NCBI GenBank assembly: GCA_029215795.1
Contig: JARDYH010000005.1
Location: 15,408,001-15,472,000 of the forward strand
Direction: 5' to 3'
DNA from: Anniella stebbinsi
Lineage: Eukaryota > Chordata > Lepidosauria > Squamata > Anniellidae
Length of the DNA: 64,000 bases
Positions 55,869 to 64,000 of the stretch are shown one piece after another. Positions within the stretch are counted from its first letter, which is position 1. Each line of letters begins with the position of its first letter. The notes beneath the pieces are model-generated. The model did no database searches, had not been told where the DNA came from, and saw only the letters and a program-made list of their open reading frames with translations. The position numbers were made by a program, and so were the translations under genes.

Positions 55869-55888
55869 TGCTAATAAGGAACCATATA

Positions 55889-55945
55889 TATAGAGAGAGA
55901 GAGAGAGGGAGAGGGCGAGGGCGAGGGAGAGGGAGAGGGAGAGGG
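55889..55945. repeat. (GA)n purine microsatellite
   Basis: GAGAGAGAGAGAGGGAGAGG then GCGAGGGCGAGGGAGAGG repeats. Confidence 0.9.
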
Positions 55946-57544
55946 CCAAAGCACAGGAACTTCAGGACATTCTACCTGCTCTCACAGAGTGAAACATCAG
56001 TTCTCACAAGATGCAACATCTGTCCTCAGGTGAACAATGGCACTGTTCCTTATTAACTTCTCTACTGCATTTTGCTACAAGCTCAATAATGCCATACAGG
56101 TGAGATATTTTACTACTTTAACGGGAATATCCTAGAACTAAACTTTCTGCTTTAAAAGGTGTTTTGATTGTAACAATGATATAATTTCTGTATTTGTTCA
56201 ATGTCCTTATATAAAATGTGAATAATGTAGAAACTGCTTGAGATTTTAAACTAAAAGATGAAAAGGCATGTCTGACCTCAGAGTTCTCTGTTGAAATATG
56301 ATATATGTAAACTTATAGTTCCTTGGTAAACTTACAGTTCCTTGACAGCACTTTGCTCCTGGAATATGACATGGTACATGTTACCTGCTGTCCCATGATC
56401 ATGCTAAATACAAAAAACCCTTATCATAATATCCCTAGACAGACAAATCTGTCATAAACCCTCTCTAGAACAGGTTGAGCATCACTCACCTGGGCAGATG
56501 AACCACCCACTAACTACTGTACCTCCATCTTTCCTGGTTTGAACCTCAATTTATTGGCCCTAGTCCAGTCCATACCTTAAAGTGGACATCCAGTCCATAA
56601 CCACAAGATGCTGATTTAGTGCTTCCACTGCCTCACCTATGTGCTGTTTCCTTTTTTATATTGCTGAAGCCTGGCTCCATTTTCTTAAATAAACCATGCC
56701 ATTGTTTAAGCAATATCTTAATTTGCCCTGGGTTATTCATGCTATGGCTAATGTAGAAGCCTTTACCCAACAATTCCACACATTGCTTTTTATATAATGC
56801 AGAAGAGGGCTAAAACATATGTTGGAAAAATATCTGTTTAAGCCTGAACTACAGAGGTTGTGAGTATCTGAACTAAAGATAAAAGAAGAAGAGGTAATGG
56901 GATAAGATGCTGGCCTGGACACCAGTGATTAATATCTAAGGGCTTCTTTAGAAGAAGGGGGAATTACATTTCATTATAGGGGTTTTGCTTCCTGCTTCTC
57001 TTGTGCAGTCATAACGGGGCTGCATTACATGGGCAGAGAGGGGCAACTACATGGTCTGTAATTGAAAACTTCCCCTCCTCTCCATTCTCATAGGATTGAA
57101 TGGGACAACACCCTCTAGTGAGTGTTTTGTAGCACAACTTCCCTTGTATATGGTAGGAAATCCTAAGAGCACAATCAGGATATCACAGGTTTTTTATTTT
57201 TTTTAAAACAGAATTATCTAGGGAAGGTGCAGAAGATGTGCAAGAAGTTGTCAACGTTGTCAAAAGAACCCGCAAACTTCCAGAGTGGCCAGTCACGAGC
57301 GTGCCTTATTTCGTTTGTGTGAAGAAGCCCTAAATGACCAACTTCACTTGGGGACCTGTTCCACTTCTGCTCTTTTCTCATTCCTCCATGTTTCTATCCA
57401 CACAGCAATCACATCAGACAAACAGAATATTCACATGATAGGGGGAAACCCCCCCACCACTCCAGCCTCGGGAGTCCCTGTGCCTGGCCTGGGAAGGTTG
57501 TATGCCTCCTTCATTTGCAGATAAATAAGTCATAATGTTTCTCG
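55946..57544. other. No recognised feature, 1.6 kb
   Basis: AT-rich single-copy-looking sequence without domain-like frames. Confidence 0.45.
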
Positions 57545-57890
57545 TCTTCCTGCAGATACTTCTGGTGGGTCCTTCATGGTGTTTGTGAAAGCAGCAAGAA
57601 TGATGATTAATAGCCATCCGTGTTTCAAATCATCTTTTGCTGTCAGCTTCAGCAAATTGATAGGAATGATGGGGCCCAGCATTGAAACCCTGCCTGGTTT
57701 GGCTTCCCGCTTAAGCCAATTAGCGCTTCTTCTTATAAGTTTTCAATTGGCCCATTAAACCTGCTGCCTTCAGACCAACAATTCAGCATCAGATATGACG
57801 GCAGCTTATCTGAAAAGGGGGCCCCTGCCCCTCCTGATTGGCTACAACTAAATATGCATTCTTAGAGATCAGGGAAATATTATCAGCAGG
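57545..57890. other. Possible conserved non-coding block
   Basis: Free of repeats, no long frame, dense in AT-rich homeodomain-like words (CCAATTAGCG, CAATTGGCCCATTAAAC, CAGCTTATCTG). It looks like unique sequence of enhancer type. This is judgement by appearance only. Confidence 0.25.
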
Positions 57891-58259
57891 GAGGGCTTGG
57901 AATGTGTTTACTTACTGACATGATGACTTAGATAGGAATAGAAAAACATGCTGGATGGGATTGTTAAAATTATAGCATGAAAATGGATTTCTTGGATGGT
58001 GCAGGGCGAACGTGGGAAATTATCTATGCAATCAAATCAAGCCTGTGGTTCCCCCCTGCCATTACTACAGCCTAGAGCATATAAGAATAACACATCTCTG
58101 TTTACATATATGTGTGTGTTTTGTTTTTGTTTGCGTCTCTTGTAAATTAAAGGTATTGTTTTTCTTGATATTATACACATTTACATAGGCAAATAATTAA
58201 ATTATGTGTCTTAAATTAAAAAAAAAACAGACTGCTTTAGGTGGCAGTGGCACAGGCAC
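57891..58259. other. No recognised feature
   Basis: AT-rich, with an A-run at 58220-58229. Confidence 0.4.
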
Positions 58260-58446
58260 AGGGTGACCATATGAAAAGGAGGACAGGGCTCCTGTATCTT
58301 TTAACAGTTGTATTGGAAACGGAATTTCAGCAGGTGTCATTTGTATGCATGCAGCCCCTGGTGAAATTCCCTCTTCATCACAACAGTTCAAGCGCAGGAG
58401 CCCTGCTTAATGTGACCAGATACAAAAGAGGGCAGGGCTCCTGAAG
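58260..58446. mobile_element. Palindromic hAT element A7, shorter form
   Basis: It begins AGGGTGACCATATGAAAAGG, continues CAACAGTTCAAGCGCAGGAG and CCCTGC, then immediately reads TGTGACCAGATACAAAAGAG then GGCAGGGCTCC, the inverted start of a second unit. This preserves the junction between two units and supports the dimer idea for A1, A2, A4, A5 and A8. Confidence 0.75.
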
Positions 58447-59111
58447 TGGGCAGTTAAAGGGTAGCTTGAGATAGTAGGACAGAAAGCACAAGTCAGTTGG
58501 TCACATGACACCCTTTATGACAGTGGTGCAGAACTCCAAGCCCAGGGACCATATTCTAACCCTCTGTCAGGTTCTCTTCAAACACCAACAACTTTGTACA
58601 GGATTAAAATCAACAACAAACTCACTTTGTTGCAGTGAGATGGAAATACAAGCAATCCTTCAGAGTTTGTGTGATGTAAACTTCACAGAGGTTACAGTCT
58701 CCAATAAATCAGTTAATTCAATTAGGAGCACAGACAGGGTTGTAAATCCAGCATTAGGTTTCAAGACACTACCTTAACAGAAGCTTGGAGCAGGATTCTG
58801 AAGATCAGTGATGTAATTCCAAAGGTTTGTAGACTTTGCAAAGTTCATGAATGGTTTCCAGGACAAGGTCCCACGAACATGGGAGTGAAGGAAAGCCAAA
58901 AGATAAAGGTTCAGGTATAGTCCAAACAAGAGATGTTTCTGGTACTATAAAGACATTGTACCCACAAAGCTCCCTGGGCTCTGCAACTGCTTTTAAACAG
59001 AGACAGGGGTCCTGGGGCTCTTCACCAGTCTACCTATCCCTCCAGGCAAACTTGGTTTGTAAACATGAACTATGCCTAGGTGGGTGTTTCTCTTCCAATC
59101 TCTTTAGACAC
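58447..59111. other. No recognised feature
   Basis: Unassigned. Confidence 0.4.
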
Positions 59112-59274
59112 TAGGGATGTGTATTGTATCGTTAAAATGTATGATAACGATACGATAGGGTCATTATCGTGCATGTTTTTAACGATGACGATATGATACA
59201 AAAACCTACGATAATCAGCAGAGACGATAATTTTCAGGCGATTTTATCGTTTTATCGGACTGCCATTTAAATAT
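59112..59274. mobile_element. hAT-like end G (TAGGGATGTGTATTG, CGATA motif array)
   Basis: After the TAGGGATGTGTATTGTATCG end, about ten CGATA/TATCG words occur in 130 bp, then TGCCATTTAAATAT. The layout (TAGGGATGTG end, motif array, GCCATTT) is the same as element B with a different motif. Only this end is present; element B6 begins directly after. Confidence 0.7.
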
Positions 59275-60147
59275 TAGGGATGTGCAGGGACCCCCCGGAT
59301 CGGATCAGGACCCGGATCGGGTCCTCCAATTTTGGGAGGCCCCCCAGACCAGATCAGGCCTGATTCGGATCCAAAAATCAGACATCCGATTTTTGGATCG
59401 GCCGGCATTTTTGTTTTCCCCATAGACTTGCATTGGGGGAAAGAAAGCTTTTCCCCAATGCAAGTCTATGGGGAAAAAATGGTGGCGGGTGGGTGAGTGG
59501 GGGCCTAACTCTCCCCTCCTTGTCCCTCCCCCCCATGGTTACCTCCCGGGGCGGGCGCCCACGGATGGCCCCAGCAGATAAGCCCCCCCCTCGCGGTTCT
59601 CCTTACCTGCCGTGGCCATCCTCTGCCATCCCCTGCCGCCCGGGCGGCAGCGGAAGGCAGCGGATGGCCCTGCCAGGTAAGCCCCCCCTCACGGTCCTCC
59701 TTACCTGCCAGGGCGTCCTCTTCCTTCACCTGCCGGAGATCTACTGAGAACTAGGCTTCACAGCCTAGTCCTCAGTAGAGTGCCAGGTGATGATGTCATC
59801 ACCTGGCACTCTACTGAGGACTAGGCCACAAAGCCTAGTTCTCAGTAGATCTCCGGCAGGTGAAGAAAGAAGATGCCCCGGCAGGTAAGTGGACCTCCCT
59901 CCCGCCCTTCTCCCCCCCACAATCCTCACCTGGCCGGGCTGTCCGCTTCCATCAGCGGGCGCAAACTGGCGCCCGCCGATGGAAGTGGACAGACCTCCCA
60001 GGTAAGCCTCCCCCCCGCAATCCTCACCTGGCCGGGCTGTCTGCTTCCATCGGCGGGCACCCGCTGGAACCCGCCAATGGAAGTGGACAGACCTCCCAGG
60101 TAAGCCCCCCCCCCCCTGTCTGCTTCCATTGGCGGGCACCCGATGGA
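59275..60147. mobile_element. Large foldback hAT element B6 (GGATCGGA family), right end lost
   Basis: Left end TAGGGATGTGCAGGGACCCC, a GGATCGGA-type array, GGCATTTTTG and the long palindrome CCCCATAGACTTGCATTGGG with its complement (59417-59476). Modules follow: arms CTACTGAGAACTAGGC and GCCTAGTTCTCAGTAG, centre GGTGATGATGTCATCACC, and one CAGGTAAGT at 59882-59890. The usual right-hand array and terminal repeat are missing; the copy stops within a GGCGGGCACCCG module. Confidence 0.85.
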
Positions 60148-60176
60148 GTGCACTATGCAGGGCTTGTTGGTTGCGC

Positions 60177-60496
60177 TAGGGTGACCAGATAAAATCCAGG
60201 TCAGGGCTCATGTAACTTTAACAGTTATAGAGAAAAGGGAATTTCAGCCAGTGTTATTTGTATGCAATTAGTTCCTGGTGAAATTCCCTCTTCATCACAA
60301 CTGTTAAAGTTGCAGGGGCCCTGCCTTCTTTTGTATATGGTCACTCTAGTATAGTGCCTGCACCTTTAACTGTTGTGATGAAGAGGGGATATCACCAGAA
60401 ACTAATTGCGTACAAATGACACTGGCTGAAATTCCCTTTTCTCTACAACTGTTAAAGTTACATGAGCCCTGACCTGGATTTTATCTGGTCAGCCTA
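60177..60496. mobile_element. Palindromic hAT element A8
   Basis: Perfect GGTTGCGC duplications flank it (60169-60176 and 60497-60504). Ends TAGGGTGACCAGATAAAATC and ATTTTATCTGGTCAGCCTA. Same subfamily as A1 (AGATAAAATCCAGGTCAGGG subterminal text). Confidence 0.93.
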
Positions 60497-60504
60497 GGTT
60501 GCGC

Positions 60505-60964
60505 CTTTCTGCTTGAACTCATAGAAGTCAGCCACAGTGGTGCTGCTGGGCTGGCATTGTGCGTGATGAAGCTTCTACACCTGAGTAAGGTAGGCTGTTC
60601 ATTTCTCAGTTAAATTATTACACTTCTTGGCTGGCTGGGCTTCCAGTGCAGAGTGGGGTTGTCATCCTCCTCCTCCTCCTCCCATGTAGCCTCCTACGGG
60701 GAAGCTGTTGTTGTTACCTTGACTGAACTCCCTCCAATGTGCCTGACCGACAGTGGGGGAGGGGTGCCTCCTCATCGTCCTGCAAGCCTCCTTTCTTCTC
60801 TTGAGGATGGGCAAGTTGTGTGCTGCTGTTGTGGCATTTATTAATATATATTTACTTCTTTATTATGGCGCTAAGCACTTTTCCTGTTGCTTCATTTCCC
60901 TCTCCTTTGCCATGCAGATCAAGGCACGAGAGAGGTGCCTGGGAGGACATTTGAGTTCGGCCTT
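60505..60964. other. No recognised feature
   Basis: A short (CCT)n run lies at 60665-60680. Otherwise unassigned. Confidence 0.4.
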
Positions 60965-61130
60965 TAAAAATTCCCTGTAAATCACTGCATGCAGGGATCT
61001 GCTCCAAAAGCCCTCTTTAAAATCTGTCACGGTGCCAATTCTGATGTGTTTATCTTTAAAACTGAGGGAGCTGTGAGCATTCCTGTTAATTCCCATTGAC
61101 GAGAATGTAGCGGTTACCCAAAATTGGAGC
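60965..61130. mobile_element. Fragment of element C, right end
   Basis: GGGATCTGCTCCAAAAGCCC, GTTTATCTTTAAAACTGAGG, GAGCTGTGAGCATTCCTGTT and AATTCCCATTGACGAGAATG follow the right end of C1 and C2. The terminal repeat is not recognisable. Confidence 0.6.
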
Positions 61131-62164
61131 GGTTTTTCACAAAACTATCCAGCAGGGCAGAGAGAGGAAGGTGCACCAGAAATTGGGGCAGAGGATTGCC
61201 TCATTGAATAACTGCCTCGAATTTCAGGGCAGAGAATATCAGCTCTGCACACCCCTCGAATTCATCACTCAGGTCAAGATGGGTTCAACACTCCTACTTT
61301 TGGGGCATAGTGTTTTGAATGAGGCTGGTTCTAGCCTAGGATTGGTGGCATGCCCTCATCTGCATAAAAATACAGATACAACCATGACATTATTCCCTGT
61401 CGTCTTGAAATAGGCAATTTTAGCTTTCAGTTTCAGCGTTTAGTTTTTGGTGCCAGCTGAATTAAAGTCAGCAAAATATGTTGCAGTGCCGAGTGCCCAT
61501 GTAAAAAGAAACCGGATCAAATTATGGTCTCATCTTACATTTCATCATAACTGCCTGGATTAAATGACTCCCGAGTAGTAGAGCATGCAATTAAATTTGA
61601 ACAGTGTTCAGGTTGCTAAAACCACCAATTAAAATGTCCATTTTTAAGTCTCTGGAAGGCAGGCATTCAAGCAAAATTCATGCCAATCTACCACTAATCC
61701 ATACTCCCCTGTGTCCTCCTAGAAGGCTACCTTGGAACAAATAGCACAGAGAAAACCAAAGGCCAGGCCTTTGCTCTCAAGTGCTGTATAAGGGCACTTG
61801 CTTCTTGGGAAATAAATGTGATCACAGGACCTGAGGTGTTTGGCTCTTCGGCTAGCAGGCCACCTCTCCATAATGAAATGTGCAACAATTAGGCAATCTT
61901 ATCAGGATCAAATTGGCTTATTGAGAATGTCAAAAGTAGAACATCAGAGGGTTGAAGAATAGGGTACCCCAAAGAGAAGCTTGACACAGCAGTTTTGGAT
62001 GGAGCAGAGCCTGTGAAGAACAGCTTGAAAGTAGTCTTAAAGAAAATAATAATAATTTTGGAAGAGTTCAGTAAATTTTGGGGGACATTTTTGGAACGTT
62101 GATGTTCAGCTTTACCTTTAGATCACACAAAAGAGAAGTTGGGTGGCATAGAAATGTCATTGTC
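61131..62164. other. No recognised feature
   Basis: Single-copy-looking sequence. Confidence 0.45.
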
Positions 62165-62298
62165 ACGGGTGAGCAACTTTTGGCACTCCAGATGTTTGGG
62201 CTTATGACTCCCAGGATTCTCACTAGTAGTTATGCTGGCTAGGGATGATGGGAGTTATAGGCCAAAACATCTGGAGGGCCATAAGTTGCCTACCCCGG
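62165..62298. mobile_element. Short palindromic MITE, copy 10
   Basis: GGTGAGCAACTTTTGGCACT, CCAGATGTTTGGGCTTATGA on the left; GATGATGGGAGTTATAGGCC, AAAACATCTGGAGGGCCATA on the right. Confidence 0.85.
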
Positions 62299-62597
62299 TA
62301 CTAAACAAACAAATGAATTAATGTTTTAGAAGCCTCTTGCAGATGGAACGGCTCCTTTCACCAGCAGGAGGATTTTGGTCCAGTGGAGCTTTTCCATTGG
62401 CTAAACAGGGGAAGAGGCAACATTTGCCAGTCTTCTCCAGAAGGTTGGGGGACCCTCTAGAACAGTGGGAGGGGCAGCACTGGGAGCTGCAAAAAGAGGG
62501 AGGGAAATCAGCAGTTCACTTCTGTCCTTATGTCAGCAGAAGTGTTTTGAGCAGAATTCCACTTGCTGTTGGTGGAATGAAAACTCTAGATCCAATC

Positions 62598-62599
<2 letters not shown>
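62299..62599. other. No recognised feature
   Basis: Unassigned. Confidence 0.4.

Positions 62600-62636
<37 letters not shown>
62600..62636. repeat. (GT)n microsatellite
   Basis: About seventeen GT units. Confidence 0.95.
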
Positions 62637-62638
<2 letters not shown>

Positions 62639-62869
62639 GTAGGGTTGTTGGACCTCTTTCAATCCAGTGGCTGAATTCAATTTCAGAGAAGCTCTTGGGG
62701 GTTTGCATTCCAGTGGTGGGTGTGGCCAAAGGCAAAAGTGGGTGGGGCCAAACCCACCAAAAATTCTGGCATATTTTAATTTAAGGCTCCTACTGCCAGT
62801 AACTAAGCGTTCGGAGGGACATTTCGATCTTTTAGAATGGGAAAAAAGCTTCATGAAAGTCAGGAAACC

Positions 62870-62995
62870 ACCAAATGCTCATTGCTTGGGGGAAAGGGTT
62901 GGGGCCAGTGGAAGTGGAACCCCAGAGGGCCGGATTGGGACCCTAGGCAGGCCGGATTTGGCCCATGGGCCTGAGATTCCCCACCCCTGATATTG
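62870..62995 (-). mobile_element. hAT-like repeat end (CAGGGGTGGGGAATC on the minus strand)
   Basis: GGCAGGCCGGATTTGGCCCA, TGGGCCTGAGATTCCCCACC and CCTG form a terminus of a common non-autonomous hAT group. Read on the minus strand it starts CAGGGGTGGGGAATC. The opposite end is not evident. Confidence 0.55.
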
Positions 62996-63230
62996 TGTGT
63001 GTACGCATGTGATTGTAGTCTGCAATGCATTGAAAGTGTGCCCCTCATCTTATCTAGTCTATAAATGCAGCAGAATAAAGTGATAGGATCCTGAGGGAGT
63101 AGTTGGCACCTTTTTGGGCTGCATGTGGGCGCTGGTTTGGAATGCTCCCCCATTAAAAAAAAGGCCCTGCAAAGAAAAAGACACCTAGCATATCAAAAAG
63201 ATTCTAACCTGCTTGAAACCGAGAATTTGT

Positions 63231-63249
63231 TTGCTTGCTTGCTTGCTTA
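63231..63249. repeat. (GCTT)n microsatellite
   Basis: TTTGCTTGCTTGCTTGCTTA: about four GCTT units. Confidence 0.85.
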
Positions 63250-63523
63250 AGGGAGCATTCAAAAATGCGAACCCTCACTTACTGTGCTACTGTCTGCTCT
63301 GCCTTTAGAACAGAAAAAAACAAGTGACTGAATCACAAAAATGCCTATTCATTGTACGCTCCCCCCACGTTTCAGAGAGCAAGTCTCCTTCTTCCAGGGC
63401 TGCCTGCAACATAACAATCTAGAAATTTTAAAACACTCTTGCACAAAAAACGAACAGCATACAGCACACCATGGACAAAATAGCTGCCTGGAATGCCATT
63501 TTTTGATAGAAAGGTGGGGATAC

Positions 63524-63571
63524 AAATCAAATCAAATCAAATCAAATCAATCAATCAATCAATCAATCAAT
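63524..63571. repeat. (AATCA)n/(ATCA)n microsatellite
   Basis: Five-base AATCA units change to four-base AATC units along the run. GATACAAATCAAATCAAATC starts it; this resembles a LINE/SINE tail. Confidence 0.9.
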
Positions 63572-63658
63572 AAACAACAAATCTGTACAGTCACATCTAC
63601 ACATCCAAACAAGAAGAATAACATTCTGTGATCAAAAACATAATATCAGCCTCCCAAT

Positions 63659-63820
63659 GTTAGAAATGCCCAACCACCAAACAGATTTTTACCTGCACCA
63701 TCCATATCCACTTCAACAACTGATCATTAAGCCATCATTAGTAAGTTCCCTGGTTGTTTTTATCTGTAACTCTCACACATGAATAGAATCCACCTGTTTG
63801 GTGGTTGGACATTTCTAACA
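63659..63820. mobile_element. Foldback element with 26-bp terminal inverted repeats
   Basis: TGTTAGAAATGCCCAACCAC then CAAACAG faces CTGTTTGGTGGTTGGACATT then TCTAACA, with one mismatch. The inner 105 bp are not palindromic. No target duplication seen. Confidence 0.75.
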
Positions 63821-64000
63821 TCAGAGGGCTGTTGGTGAAAATAACATACAAAAATGCATGCTATTAGGAAAAAGTGCTTGCAAAAAGTAAAATGAATAAA
63901 ATAAAATAAAAATGCACACATTATACAAAATTACGTACAACTGTGTGGAATGTTTTGTGCAGACTTTTAAAAATATCACAAGAAACAGGATGGGATGCAA

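Noticed and set aside
4066..64000. OLFM2 exons (the expected mammalian neighbour of PIN1, opposite strand)
   Set aside because: No minus-strand frame resembles the olfactomedin domain. Synteny may differ or the gene may lie beyond the window.

Overview
The window looks like nuclear DNA of a squamate reptile (lizard or snake). It carries L2/CR1-group LINE fragments, a full-length L1, MIR-type SINEs, a tRNA-derived SINE resembling the Sauria (ACA) SINE, and very many non-autonomous DNA transposons. Almost none of it is host coding sequence. The one host exon I can name is the terminal exon of PIN1 (3642-3751, + strand). It has an intact splice acceptor, 35 complete codons, a stop and a downstream AATAAA. 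Bases 1-3641 are therefore most likely PIN1 intron 3, and everything after about 4065 is intergenic or belongs to a gene whose exons I cannot see. In mammals the next gene downstream is OLFM2 on the opposite strand, but I found no OLFM2 exon here.

Layout. 0-4 kb: L2/CR1-group fragments, then the PIN1 exon. 4-9 kb: mostly unique sequence with short palindromic MITEs. 9-15 kb: two large foldback hAT elements (9077-10695 and 13385-14707), a small palindromic hAT element (13050-13367) and a degraded L2-like LINE (11529-12486). 15-26 kb: LINE scraps, MIR-type SINEs, a hAT-like element with about 146-bp internal units (21190-22306) and a third large foldback element (24935-26385). 26-43 kb: SINEs, a candidate solo LTR, a cysteine-rich open frame at about 31.9 kb, and a dense set of hAT elements of several families with target-site duplications. 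43.7-50.5 kb: one full-length but dead L1 on the minus strand, flanked by a 16-bp target-site duplication and split by a fourth foldback element (45962-47776). 50.7-64 kb: more foldback elements, a possible conserved non-coding block (57.5-57.9 kb) and microsatellites.

The most interesting content is a set of hAT-type non-autonomous elements. I infer hAT from 8-bp target duplications, many of them perfect, and termini beginning TAGGG. They fall into two terminal groups. One group starts TAGGGNTGTGCA and joins the same end to quite different short-motif arrays: GGATCGGA, CGATA, GCACTAATGC or AATTGGCC types. The other starts TAGGGTGACCA and carries GAGGACA slightly further in. The GGATCGGA family is built as foldback DNA with nested palindromic modules, several bounded by inverted CTTACC/GGTAAG motifs; five module edges are perfect CAGGTAAGT splice-donor sequences. 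No intact transposase is visible, so all copies must have been moved in trans.

All calls rest on reading the sequence and on remembered family features. No alignment or database search was run. Boundaries given without a target-site duplication are approximate.
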